Shown piece by piece: positions 45,920-54,301 of a stretch of 64,000 nt of DNA. The translations under genes and the position numbers were made by a program. Each line of letters starts with the position of its first letter. The first letter of the stretch is position 1. The notes beneath the pieces are model-generated. The model saw nothing but the letters and a program-made list of their open reading frames with translations, made no database searches and had not been told where the DNA came from. The stretch is from Pseudarthrobacter psychrotolerans (GTDB taxonomy: Bacteria > Actinomycetota > Actinomycetes > Actinomycetales > Micrococcaceae), in the NCBI RefSeq assembly GCF_009911795.1, contig NZ_CP047898.1, forward strand, positions 62,001-126,000. Direction: 5' to 3'.

Positions 45920-46504
45920 TCAGTTCAGCTTGAACCATGCCCCGACGACTAGTACAGCCAGGCCAGTGACGAGGGTAATCACAGCGGAGGCTGTGTGGTC
46001 GCGCCACGTCCGCTTGATCCAATTTTCCCTAGGTTCAACAACAACGGTTGTGGCTGAAGATGGCGCGACCGTATTTGTCGCGGGAGCCTCCAGTGTGGCC
46101 CGAACGCGTTCTGCTATCCGTTCAAAGGTGGCGCCAATACCGTCGACGATCAAGCGGTTCGGGCCTTCAACTTCCAGGCTAATTCTGTGGCTCATACGAT
46201 AATGGCACGCCACTGAATATCGGCCATCCGACCTATCGTTGCCAGACCATGCCAGGTGGACGAGCTGGAGGCGGTTCGGGACCAAGCCGTGGGAAGCAAA
46301 CTCTTCGAAGAGAAAAGTGGGGTCCGGGCCTTCGGCCAGATTGTCCTTTTCATCCAACATGCGCCACTCAACAGGACCAAAGGGGCGGCTATTCAACTCT
46401 GGTGTGTTTCGGATTAGCTCCGACAAGCCGCTGTCCAGAATCGATGCAATCTCCTTGTGACGGGGACTCTTGACATCCAATGAGGTCCCATTTTTGAAGA
46501 TCAT
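45920..46504 (-). CDS. Tail-anchored hypothetical protein
   Basis: About 194 residues from ATG 46504 (a TTG 16 codons upstream is possible). The body is soluble with no recognised motif (RPFGPVEWRMLDEKDNLAEG, SHRISLEVEGPNRLIVDGIG). The C-terminus ends in one hydrophobic helix (ASAVITLVTGLAVLVVGAWF) preceded by a basic patch (WIKRTWRDH), so it is likely anchored in the membrane facing the cytoplasm. Codon use is less GC-rich than the neighbouring resolvase, which suggests transfer. Function unknown. Confidence 0.6.
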   Translation of the reverse strand: MIFKNGTSLDVKSPRHKEIASILDSGLSELIRNTPELNSRPFGPVEWRMLDEKDNLAEGPDPTFLFEEFASHGLVPNRLQLVHLAWSGNDRSDGRYSVACHYRMSHRISLEVEGPNRLIVDGIGATFERIAERVRATLEAPATNTVAPSSATTVVVEPRENWIKRTWRDHTASAVITLVTGLAVLVVGAWFKLN

Positions 46505-46877
46505 GCCCGCCCTATTCTCAGCTTTCCAATACGTAGAACCCAATCTACACAAGGCCGCTATGTTCGACTGGACGTGATCTGAGGTAGTGACGAACTGCTT
46601 GACTCGTCCAGCCTCCCGGGAGCCTAATAATTACGTCTGGGCTTTGGCGCCTCGGTCGCGGTATCTCTTCCGCCAAACGCCAATAACAGCGCATATGACA
46701 GCCTGCACTGTCGCCGTGACCTGTGAACCGCAACAGTAAATGGCCGGATTTGGGGTGTTGGTAACGGTGCTGTCACGAGCCGCAATCAGCGTGTCCGCTC
46801 TTCGCTGCCCCGAAGCCCGCTGGCATCCCACAGGTCTGGTTCATGCCGTTTGGGAATCACGCCTCGTGCCAAACATA
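46505..46877. other. 373-base intergenic region
   Basis: No supported gene. It holds the upstream region of the tail-anchored protein gene and leads into the res-like site. Small frames on the minus strand lack ribosome sites. Confidence 0.3.
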
Positions 46878-46964
46878 TGTCAATTTGGGGTATACCCCAG
46901 ACTGACGTCAGGATAGGGACAGACTTCCATGTCAGGGTAGGGTGGGTTACATAATTTCTTGACA
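46878..46964. promoter_or_regulatory. Candidate res site of the adjacent resolvase
   Basis: Two TGTCA...TGAC(G/A) bounded segments. 46878-46907 (30 bases) is centred on the perfect palindrome GGGGTATACCCC, with TA at the crossover point. 46930-46964 (35 bases) runs from TGTCAGGG to TTGACA. A third TGACA follows near 47000. Subsite I then II spacing and its position just upstream of a tnpR/tniR gene match res organisation of Tn3/Tn5053-type elements. Confidence 0.6.
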
Positions 46965-47019
46965 CATGGGGTTCCAAGGTCTTAGGGTTCAACCTGACAC
47001 TCTTCGTTAGGAATGCATC

Positions 47020-47580
47020 ATGGCCGGGCAGCGCATCGGATACATCAGGGTCAGCAGCCTGGATCAGAACACTCAGCGCCAGCTCGAGGGCATCCAGTTG
47101 GACAGGATCTTCACCGACAAGGCCTCAGGCAAGGACATCAAACGCCCCGAGCTCGATGAGCTCCTGCGCTTCATCCGCGACGGCGACACCCTCGTCGTGC
47201 ACAGCATGGACCGCCTCGCCCGCAACCTGGACGATCTCCGGTCCCTGGTGCAGAAGCTCACCAAGAAAGGTGTCCGGATCGAGTTCCTCAAGGAAAACCT
47301 GACCTTCACGGGCGAGGACTCACCCTTGGCAAACCTGATGCTCTCGGTCATGGGCGCCTTCGCCGAGTTTGAACGGGCCCTGATCGGTGAACGCCAACGG
47401 GAGGGAATCACCTTGGCCAAGGCACGCGGAGCATACCGCGGACGCAGGAAAGCGCTCTCGCCCGAGAAGGCCAGCGAGTTGCGGAAGCGGGCCGGCGCGG
47501 GGGAGCAGAAGACGGGTCTGGCCCGCGAATTCGGCATCAGCCGCGAAACCCTCTACCAGTACCTCAAAACAGCGAGCTGA
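47020..47580 (+). CDS. Serine resolvase, TnpR/TniR type
   Basis: A 186-residue resolvase very like the Tn21/Tn402 resolvases as recalled: IGYIRVSSLDQNTQRQLEG (nucleophile Ser12 or Ser13), DKASGKDIKRPELDELL, VVHSMDRLARNLDDLRSLVQ, FTGEDSPLANLMLSVMGAFA, FERALIGERQREGI, and C-terminal HTH GLAREFGISRETLYQYLK. It resolves cointegrates at res, a good candidate for which lies just upstream. The Tn402-type terminal repeats begin 15 bases after its stop, so it is the terminal gene of a transposon remnant. Confidence 0.93.
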   Translation: MAGQRIGYIRVSSLDQNTQRQLEGIQLDRIFTDKASGKDIKRPELDELLRFIRDGDTLVVHSMDRLARNLDDLRSLVQKLTKKGVRIEFLKENLTFTGEDSPLANLMLSVMGAFAEFERALIGERQREGITLAKARGAYRGRRKALSPEKASELRKRAGAGEQKTGLAREFGISRETLYQYLKTAS

Positions 47581-47594
47581 AGGCGGGTGCGATT

Positions 47595-47643
47595 GGTGCA
47601 GGCGACTTCGGACATTCTGTGCAGACGACTTCGGAAAATGACA
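47595..47643 (-). repeat. Tn402-type transposon end 1 (inner + outer repeat)
   Basis: Read leftward from 47643: an outer 26-bp repeat beginning TGTCATTTTCCGAAG and ending TCGTCTGCACA, then GAA, then an inner 20-bp repeat TGTCCGAAGTCGCCTGCACC. This matches the arrangement and most bases of class 1 integron/Tn402 ends (outer TGTC-TTTTCAGAAGAC-type repeat, short TGAA spacer, inner repeat). The outer boundary is at 47643, so the element lies to the left, with the resolvase as its last gene. Confidence 0.8.
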
Positions 47644-47735
47644 GAGCTGGCAGATTGTTGGCAAAAGGCGGGCACAACTCTGGCATGACGCAGTCGCTCG
47701 GAGTATACTGGGTGTTCGAGAGGAAGGAGGCGGAG

Positions 47736-48116
47736 ATGACCATTGCACCAGGAGGTCCCCGGCACAGGGCACGGTCGGTCTTCATGGAGACCTCTGAGGT
47801 CGTCCAAGAACTCTGCGATGTCCTGACGTCCAAGCTCGTTGCCGGTCTTTCCGGGGTCAAGGACCCGGGGCAGGTTCGCAAGTGGGCCCGGGGTGACCTG
47901 CAGCCGACCCAGCCGGCTCAGCAGCGTCTCCGGTTCGCCCACGACGTGATCCAGGAAATCGAGAGCGCCCAGGGCCGGCGTGTTGCCCAGGCCTGGGCCA
48001 TGTCAATCAACCCCCGTCTGGGCTACGAGTCGCCCATCAAAGCAATCCGGGAAGACCGATTCCAGGAGACAGCAGCTGCAGCCAGGGCGCTGCTGGAAGA
48101 TGCGTACGACGGGTGA
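47736..48116 (+). CDS. Xre/ParS-type antitoxin of RES toxin
   Basis: A 126-residue protein. The ATG at 47736 has AGGAAGGAGG upstream, and a TATACT box lies at 47704-47709 with a -35-like CTGGCA 18 bases before it. The central part (LSGVKDPGQVRKWARGDLQP, AQQRLRFAHDVIQEIE) and the end (WAMSINPRLGYESPIKAIRE, then LLEDAYDG) match antitoxins paired with RES toxins (MbcA/Xre type). It overlaps the toxin start by GTGA. Confidence 0.8.
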   Translation: MTIAPGGPRHRARSVFMETSEVVQELCDVLTSKLVAGLSGVKDPGQVRKWARGDLQPTQPAQQRLRFAHDVIQEIESAQGRRVAQAWAMSINPRLGYESPIKAIREDRFQETAAAARALLEDAYDG

Positions 48117-48844
48117 GACGCCGACTTTGCACACAGACGGGCCTTTCCATCGTGGAGGGGCCCGTCACCATGTACCGCGTCTCCGTTGCCAAACCCGGAC
48201 GCGGTCCGCTGAACCCTATGGAGCGCCCGTCCGACCCGGTCGTTGACCGCCGGGACTGGAACCGGTTCGACACCCCGGGGCTGACCATCTACGGCGCCGA
48301 CCAAAGAGCCACTGCGTTCACGGAGTCCCTTGCCTACAAGGCACCCTCCGCGCAGGACTACGCAGCTCTGGCCGAAGAGGCCCGGTTCCTGGGCATCGGA
48401 CTCCGCGAGCTCCTGACGGACCTGCGCAGCGCTGGCATGCCGGTTGACGGCATGGATCCGGATTGGCGGCTTGACCGCGAAATCTACCGCCTCGAGTTTC
48501 CCGACCGGCCCTGGGTCGACCTGATCCACCCGGACACCGTTATCGCCATCAAGGCATCCGGCATCGCCGCCGCCGACAGGATGTCCGTGGCCGACCTCAC
48601 TGGTGATGACAGGGCGCTCACGACCGCTGTGGCACAGTGGATCCGTGCGCAGCGGCTGGACGACGGCACGCAGCCGGCCGGTCTAAGGTACCCGTCAAAA
48701 TTTGGCTTCTCTGACGGCGACTACTGCTGGGCCGGCTTCGTGGCGGAGCCGAACAACGGCTGCGCGTGCGCTGGCTCCGAATTCTTAGCGACCGATCCCG
48801 ACCTGACCGAAGCTGTCCGACGCACCGGAGTCCACGTCAGCTGA
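48113..48844 (+). CDS. RES-domain toxin
   Basis: A 243-residue RES-family toxin, which in characterised members (MbcT, Xre-RES) degrades NAD+. Conserved Arg in TMYRVSV, the FDTPGLTIYGADQRATAF stretch followed by the catalytic-type Glu in TESLAY, and Ser further on. Start GTG overlaps the antitoxin stop. It lies just outside Tn402-type end 1, between ends 1 and 2. Confidence 0.82.
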   Translation: MRRRLCTQTGLSIVEGPVTMYRVSVAKPGRGPLNPMERPSDPVVDRRDWNRFDTPGLTIYGADQRATAFTESLAYKAPSAQDYAALAEEARFLGIGLRELLTDLRSAGMPVDGMDPDWRLDREIYRLEFPDRPWVDLIHPDTVIAIKASGIAAADRMSVADLTGDDRALTTAVAQWIRAQRLDDGTQPAGLRYPSKFGFSDGDYCWAGFVAEPNNGCACAGSEFLATDPDLTEAVRRTGVHVS

Positions 48845-48917
48845 GCGTCTATCGTCATAGGCGCTGTTATCGGCGTCCTCGCGGTCGCACCATGGAACAA
48901 CTTCAGCTTCAGCCCTC

Positions 48918-50897
48918 CTAGGTTCCTGGATCCGAGACAAACCACAGATCACTTATGTTTGCGTCATCACTGTGTGGCCGCGGATTTGCGTCTCGTACAC
49001 GGAACGTAGTGGGCACGTTGACGGAGCTCCCGAAGATCAGGGCATGCTGCTTGGGCAGCGAGGGCAGACGTTTCAGGACATTTTCGGAGATGAACGGCGT
49101 CATCTGCCGAATATGAGACAAGTCTTCGGGGTTCTGGATTCGGTGGACTACGAAGTTCGAACACTGGGAAAGGACCGTCTTGGAGAGCTCGCTCGGTCTT
49201 TGAGAGGCAAGAGTGATGAACAACCCGTACTTGCGTCCTTCTTTGGCGATTCTCTCGAACACGGGGGTCGCGTCGACAGCAAATAGGGAGGGTGTACTGC
49301 CGATGTAGCGGTGTGCTTCCTCGAGGATTATGTTCACAGGCGTAGTGTTGCGGCGCTTGGTGCGACGGAGCTTTTCAAAAATCAGACGACCTACGATGGC
49401 GGATGCAATTTGGACGATCTCATCTTCGACTTCGTTCATGTCGATAATGGTGATTTGCGATCGAGGGCTTGCAGTTTCGCTGGAAAAGGATCCTAGCAGT
49501 CGCTCCACGAAGGCTTCTGTAGACAGCTCGTGTGGGTCGAGGCCGGCGGGGGCGGGTCGCATGAAATGGAAATCTGGGCGATCACGCACGGAGTTGAATC
49601 GAGTGATCAGGGACGAGCAATAGTCTCGGATTTGTTTGTTCCCATGTGACTCTTCGTAGAGGATCGCCAGGCTCAGCGCCTCGCCGAGGTGGGTAAAATC
49701 AAACGGGCTGTTGTCATACTCAGGGAAAACAACCTCATCGAGGACCTTAGATTTTGCAAAGGCTGCCAGTGCGTCCTGCTTGGACATCTGGCCATAAGAG
49801 ACGGCGAGAAAGCTGTCAACCGAATCCCTGGAAAAGTGCGAGCTCGAATAATTCGCGAGCATTCCACGGATTCGAGTTACAGCTGACGGCGCTCCGTCGG
49901 CCTGCTGCAAAACTGTGAGGACGGCTGTGCCCAGAAGATGAGATTTGAGCTCGTCGACTTCCGGATTCTGCTTTTCGCCCTTGTGCTTGGAGAACAGACT
50001 GGTCAGCCCGAGAGCCATGCGCAGAACGGGAAGTTGGGTGCGATCGCTGGCCCGTAATAGCATGGCCCATTCGTCTATGGTCATGAACCAGTGTGGGAGC
50101 CTGAGCTGCAGGCGACCTTCGCCCGCAGCCTCGTGGCCGAGGTCCACGCTGGTCGAAACGTCACCGCTGATAGGGGCATAAAGCCGGCGAATCGGTTCAG
50201 GGAGCTCCGTAAAGGCGCGTCTATACTCACCGTTTGTGTCAAGGATGATGAAGCTGGCACCGCGCGCCGGGTGCGCATCGGACTTCTCGAAAACGGACTG
50301 AAGTATGGCCGCTACGGTGCATGACTTGCCACTCCCAGTGTTTCCGAGAACGGCAGAATGGCCACCGAAGAACTCATTCACTCGTACCTTGACCTGGTAG
50401 TCATCGAAGACCACCGAAGTCCCGATGGAGAAGGCTTGCATCTTCGTCGCACCGGTGGGATCCCCATCGATCTGGGCGTTATTTGTTACATCCAGAATCC
50501 TGTCTAGGTCCTCCATCTGGGTATAGAGAACGTCTGAGAACAAAGCCGGATACACAGATAGACCGAATCTGAAGGGCGCAGAATCTTCGAAAGGCAGTGT
50601 GCCAAGTGGGACTACGTCCAAGAACTTGGTCGACGCCAAGAGATGGCCGTCGTCGAACTTGAGATCGCTACTTCCTGCATGCGGTCTTTCGCTGTCACGA
50701 AGGCCAATGATTTCTGCGACCGCATATTCGTCTTGCAAGGGGATGAGGACGAATGAGCCGATCCTGGCTACATAGTGTTGGCCGTCGAAGCCGACCAGAG
50801 TGAAGCCATCAGCATTCGAGTTCAGTTCGACGGTAAAGCGGTCGGCGGTGACGAACGTGATGCGCCCGAGTGAGCGACGACGGTCCAGCCGGCTCAC
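48918..50897 (-). CDS. HerA-like ATPase of SIR2-HerA defence
   Basis: A 659-residue FtsK/HerA-family ATPase. An N-terminal HAS barrel (about 1-110) precedes the RecA-like core: Walker A at 184-193 in LGNTGSGKSCTVA, Walker B with acidic pair in NIILEEAHRYIG, then ITLASQRPSELSKTVLSQC and HIRQMTPFISENVLKRLPSL. It forms hexameric rings in homologues. Its GTG start overlaps the SIR2 stop (GTGA). Together they form the known two-gene SIR2-HerA antiphage system, where HerA controls the NADase. Confidence 0.88.
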   Translation of the reverse strand: MSRLDRRRSLGRITFVTADRFTVELNSNADGFTLVGFDGQHYVARIGSFVLIPLQDEYAVAEIIGLRDSERPHAGSSDLKFDDGHLLASTKFLDVVPLGTLPFEDSAPFRFGLSVYPALFSDVLYTQMEDLDRILDVTNNAQIDGDPTGATKMQAFSIGTSVVFDDYQVKVRVNEFFGGHSAVLGNTGSGKSCTVAAILQSVFEKSDAHPARGASFIILDTNGEYRRAFTELPEPIRRLYAPISGDVSTSVDLGHEAAGEGRLQLRLPHWFMTIDEWAMLLRASDRTQLPVLRMALGLTSLFSKHKGEKQNPEVDELKSHLLGTAVLTVLQQADGAPSAVTRIRGMLANYSSSHFSRDSVDSFLAVSYGQMSKQDALAAFAKSKVLDEVVFPEYDNSPFDFTHLGEALSLAILYEESHGNKQIRDYCSSLITRFNSVRDRPDFHFMRPAPAGLDPHELSTEAFVERLLGSFSSETASPRSQITIIDMNEVEDEIVQIASAIVGRLIFEKLRRTKRRNTTPVNIILEEAHRYIGSTPSLFAVDATPVFERIAKEGRKYGLFITLASQRPSELSKTVLSQCSNFVVHRIQNPEDLSHIRQMTPFISENVLKRLPSLPKQHALIFGSSVNVPTTFRVRDANPRPHSDDANISDLWFVSDPGT

Positions 50898-52180
50898 GAC
50901 TCTTTCCGATTTGGGTCGGAAAGGTCATGGCGGACGAGATTCTCCAGGATGTTTTCGATTGCAGTCTGTGCTTCGTCCGGCGCCTCCGCGGGCATCAGGT
51001 CATCAACGATGTTGTTGAAGTAGTGAGCCTTCCACTCGGCTTGTGGTTCCTGTGTCCCTATGATCCAGATCCGTGGATCGTTCAGACGGCGGAGTCTTGC
51101 GATGCCCTCGTTCGCACTGGGATCTACGAATGCAATGAGGCGGAAGGTCGGAATAGTTAGCGCCTGGAAAATGATGTTGTTAACGTGTTCGTCGCTGAAG
51201 CTATACCCGGCTGTGATGAGAGCGCTCTGCTCCCGCACGACTCGCGTCTGGAATTCTCTGAACATGTCTGAGTACGGAGAAGCGAAGCTTGCGTTCTGCT
51301 TAGCCGGAGTTGGGTAAATGAGCAGACTCTCGGTCTTGAGCAGCTCTGGATGTGTCTCGATGACCGGAAACAATCCGCTCGGGCGTGATTCCCAGCTAAC
51401 TGATCCGTGGAGCTTGGCAAAGTAGACGAGACTGTCCACGGAACTCCATCTGCGGCCGGCTAGGTCAAGCTCCTCGGCAATAGTCTGTCGGAACACCGCT
51501 GGGTTGAATCGTCGCTCGACTGACCCCTGAAACCCGTTAATGTACGGAATCCCCAGCCGGTCCATGGCAGTCTCGTTGAACAGGTCGTAATTCGTGGTGA
51601 AGACCCAGGGGCGAGGAAGGGTTCGGTCGCGTTGGATCAGCTTCCGATAGAACGATTGGTATGTGTCCACGACAGTAGTGTCTGGAGTGCCTTCACCGGT
51701 CGTGCTGAAAGCTCCGTTAGTGCAGGACATTCGAACGTGTTCGGCGATCGATCGTATTAGGTCCTCGACAAGCCTCAGGCCCTCCTGAAACTCTGATTTT
51801 GAGCTGGAGCTAAGTGCAAACCGAAAACCGAACAGAACTTCCATAAGCGCTTCGAGATTTGAGACGAACCGCTCTTCTGTCAGGTCCAGTCCCAGTATCT
51901 CCTTGGCCTGCTGCCGCTGAGATTCCGATATTGCAGACTCACCGTCAATCGGGGAAAATAACGCCTTTGCCATTGGCCCCATAGTCGGGATGCCTACCTC
52001 TTTCCCGCCACTCCAAGCAGATGAACATCCCGACCCAAAGAGAAAAGCCAGATTCTTGGACTTGAGAACGTCCCCGAGGTCCTTTTTGACTCGGGAAATA
52101 GGGGAGCGCTCTGGCGACGTCCCATCGAGGCCTGCGGCGACGTCGGTCGACCCTTTGTAGAAGGCGAGCTGCTGGTTCAT
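50894..52180 (-). CDS. SIR2-domain NADase effector of SIR2-HerA defence
   Basis: A 428-residue protein from ATG 52180; further upstream codons belong to other DNA. The SIR2 fold is visible: LAFLFGSGCSSAW (NAD-binding Gly49-Ser-Gly), FTTNYDLFNE (195-204, conserved Thr-Asn-Tyr-Asp) and KLHGSVSW with catalytic His258. In characterised defence systems this domain destroys NAD+ after phage sensing and aborts infection. It lacks the zinc-binding Cys of deacetylase sirtuins. First gene of the two-gene operon. Confidence 0.85.
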   Translation of the reverse strand: MNQQLAFYKGSTDVAAGLDGTSPERSPISRVKKDLGDVLKSKNLAFLFGSGCSSAWSGGKEVGIPTMGPMAKALFSPIDGESAISESQRQQAKEILGLDLTEERFVSNLEALMEVLFGFRFALSSSSKSEFQEGLRLVEDLIRSIAEHVRMSCTNGAFSTTGEGTPDTTVVDTYQSFYRKLIQRDRTLPRPWVFTTNYDLFNETAMDRLGIPYINGFQGSVERRFNPAVFRQTIAEELDLAGRRWSSVDSLVYFAKLHGSVSWESRPSGLFPVIETHPELLKTESLLIYPTPAKQNASFASPYSDMFREFQTRVVREQSALITAGYSFSDEHVNNIIFQALTIPTFRLIAFVDPSANEGIARLRRLNDPRIWIIGTQEPQAEWKAHYFNNIVDDLMPAEAPDEAQTAIENILENLVRHDLSDPNRKES

Positions 52181-52251
52181 ATGCGTATTATGCCTTGCAT
52201 GTGACGTCACGCCGGGATTGCCGACCCAAGGCTGTCGAACTCTTAGCATTC

Positions 52252-52834
52252 TCAGGTATTCGTTACGCGCGCGGAGTCCGTTGGACAATGCGGTACAGTG
52301 CTGCGGGCCACCTTGAACAGCTCGGCGATTTCTGCGGTGGTGTGTTGTCCTCCTTTATATAGGGAGACGAGGCGGGCTTCCTGGCTCTTGGAAAGCTTTG
52401 GCTGCTTCCCCGCGAAGCCGGCCTTTGACTTTGGCAACCTGCATGTCCTCGCGGGCACAGATGATGTCGGACTCGAATTCGGCGACCATGGCCAGGACGT
52501 TGAAGAGCAACCGGCCGACGGGGTCGGTCACGTCGTGGACGGATCCGCCGATGCTTAGCTTCACTTCCCGTTTAGTGAGATCTTCGATGATGTCCCTCGC
52601 ATCCGGCAGCGATCTCGCGAGCCGGTCGAGCTTGGTGACGACCAGGGTGTCGCCGGCCGGGACGGCGGCAAGGGCCTCGCGCAGGCCCGGGCGCTCCTTG
52701 TTCCTGCCGGCCAGCCCGTGGTCGACGTAGACCCGGTCATCCGGGTCGCCGAGGGCGACGAGTCCGTTCCGCTGCGCTGTGAGGTCCTGGTCGTTCGCCG
52801 AGACACGGGCGGAGCCGATGATGTGCGCTTTCAT
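52252..52834 (-). pseudogene. Serine resolvase, frameshifted
   Basis: The catalytic domain runs from 52834 (GSARVSANDQDLTAQRNGL, nucleophile Ser12; VVTKLDRLARSLPDARDIIE; VLAMVAEFESDIICAREDMQ). At the four-base run 52408-52411 the homologous continuation (GKQPKLSKSQEARLVSLYKG, then TTAEIAELFKVARSTV) moves to the next frame, which one base less would restore. The very C-terminus after ARSTV is also abnormal. The catalytic part is intact, but without the HTH it would not act. It lies just before the SIR2 gene. Confidence 0.75.
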
Positions 52835-53094
52835 TGGTGCAGCTGTAGTGTTTATGCGACCTTCACCGGGCCTTTATGCGGGCGGGGTATGCGCGAATCG
52901 ATGAGACCAGCATCCATATGGGATTTTTGGAGCCGGGGGAGTGCCCGAAAGGTGCCCCGGTGGGGGACCGGCTTACGGGCGCCCTATGGAGGGAGAGATT
53001 CATCTTGAGTTGATCTGGAATCTGCAGGCGTTGGACACCTCAATCGTGCGTGTCGGGAGCGCGGCGGGTGCTCTGCCTGGTTAGCCTGTGGCGC

Positions 53095-53652
53095 ATGGCA
53101 CATCTCGGACCAGTCGCCTGGCCACCCTGCCCGATCAAGACCGAGCGCCTCGTGCTCCGTGAGTCCGAGGCCAGAGACCGTGCAGGTCTCATCGTGCTGT
53201 TCAGTTCCCCGGACGTGGGCACCTACGTCGGCGGAGCTCAGCCGCGCGAGGAACTCGAAAGCACGGTGCCGGGAACGCCCGGACGACGTCCCGGGTTCTT
53301 CGTGGTCGAATTGGACGGAACAATGATCGGCATGGTCACGTTCGACCGGCGCGACGAGGAGCGCCCGGGCCACGTCCGTCAAGATGCCGGCGAGGCCGAG
53401 CTTGGCTATATGTTCCTGCCGCAAGCCTGGGGACTCGGATATGCCACCGAAGCGTGTGCCGCGGCACTCCAATGGTTCGCCAGAGCGCTGCCGGGCGAGC
53501 CGGTGGTCCTCTGTTCTCAGACCGCCAACAATCAGTCAACGCGCGTCGCCGCGAAGCTGGGTTTCATCGAGGTGGACCGTTTCGAGGAGTATGGCGCCGA
53601 ACAGTGGTTCGGCGTGTGGTCGTCGACCACTGCAGACGACTTCGGAAAATGA
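53095..53652 (+). CDS. GNAT acetyltransferase, RimJ-like; 3' end in transposon repeat
   Basis: About 185 residues from ATG 53095. RimJ/RimL-type GNAT: TERLVLRESEARDRAGL, ELGYMFLPQAWGLGYATEAC (acetyl-CoA-binding loop), NNQSTRVAAKLGFIEVDRFE. The last codons (ADDFGK and the TGA stop) are inside the Tn402-type outer repeat at 53629-53654, so the native C-terminus has been replaced or trimmed by the element. The acetyl-CoA fold itself seems complete. Confidence 0.82.
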   Translation: MAHLGPVAWPPCPIKTERLVLRESEARDRAGLIVLFSSPDVGTYVGGAQPREELESTVPGTPGRRPGFFVVELDGTMIGMVTFDRRDEERPGHVRQDAGEAELGYMFLPQAWGLGYATEACAAALQWFARALPGEPVVLCSQTANNQSTRVAAKLGFIEVDRFEEYGAEQWFGVWSSTTADDFGK

Positions 53653-53654
53653 CA
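53629..53654 (-). repeat. Tn402-type transposon end 2 (outer repeat only)
   Basis: Read leftward from 53654: TGTCATTTTCCGAAGTCGTC then TGCAGT, identical over 24 bases to the outer repeat of end 1. The inner repeat is absent; GNAT coding sequence abuts instead. It looks like a hybrid or truncated end. Orientation is the same as ends 1 and 3. Confidence 0.75.
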
Positions 53655-53762
53655 GCAGCGGCGGAGTGTCTCCCCGAGAGGGGCCCGGTTCCAAGGAAAA
53701 CAGGATGGCTGGGCTGCGGAAGGATCCGATGGCATCTGGCCGTGAGCTTTCGGGTTAGCCTC

Positions 53763-54290
53763 ATGAGCATGGGACCTGAGGCAATGATCATCCGGGAGGC
53801 GACGGCGGCGGACCTGGGCGTACTCAGCGCTGCAGGTTTGGAAGCGATGAACTGGACTGGGGAGGCCCGCTTCACCTACGAGCAGTTCATGAGCACGCCC
53901 GAGCTCTCGCACTACCTCGACGGATGGCCCCGGGCCGGAGATTTTGGCGTTGTAGCCGAGACGGCAGAAGGGACGCCTGTGGGCGCGGCCTGGTGCCGCA
54001 CCTTTGCTGTCGACGATGCCGGGTACGGGTTCGTGGCCACGGACATACCGGAGCTCACCATCGGCGTGCTGGCCGGCAACCGCGGCACGGGAGTTGGCAC
54101 GGCGCTTATGGAAGGACTGATCGGCCAAGGATCAACCCGGGGCCTGCGGGGGATCAGCCTCAGTGTTGAAGACGGGAACAGGGCGCGGTTGCTCTATGAG
54201 CGCTTAGGGTTCCGCAAGGTTGGCCGCAACGGCGGCTCAGATACCTTGTTGCTCGAGCTCCTCACGTCGCCCATCCTGGCCGTGGAATGA
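53763..54290 (+). CDS. GNAT acetyltransferase
   Basis: About 175 residues from ATG 53763 (an ATG at 53784 is also possible). MIIREATAADLGVLSAAGLE at the N-terminus, the acetyl-CoA loop GVLAGNRGTGVGTALMEGLI, and SVEDGNRARLLYERLGFRKV near the end are typical. Acceptor unknown. Convergent with the peptidase gene. Confidence 0.85.
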   Translation: MSMGPEAMIIREATAADLGVLSAAGLEAMNWTGEARFTYEQFMSTPELSHYLDGWPRAGDFGVVAETAEGTPVGAAWCRTFAVDDAGYGFVATDIPELTIGVLAGNRGTGVGTALMEGLIGQGSTRGLRGISLSVEDGNRARLLYERLGFRKVGRNGGSDTLLLELLTSPILAVE

Positions 54291-54301
54291 CGAGCTCCAG
54301 G

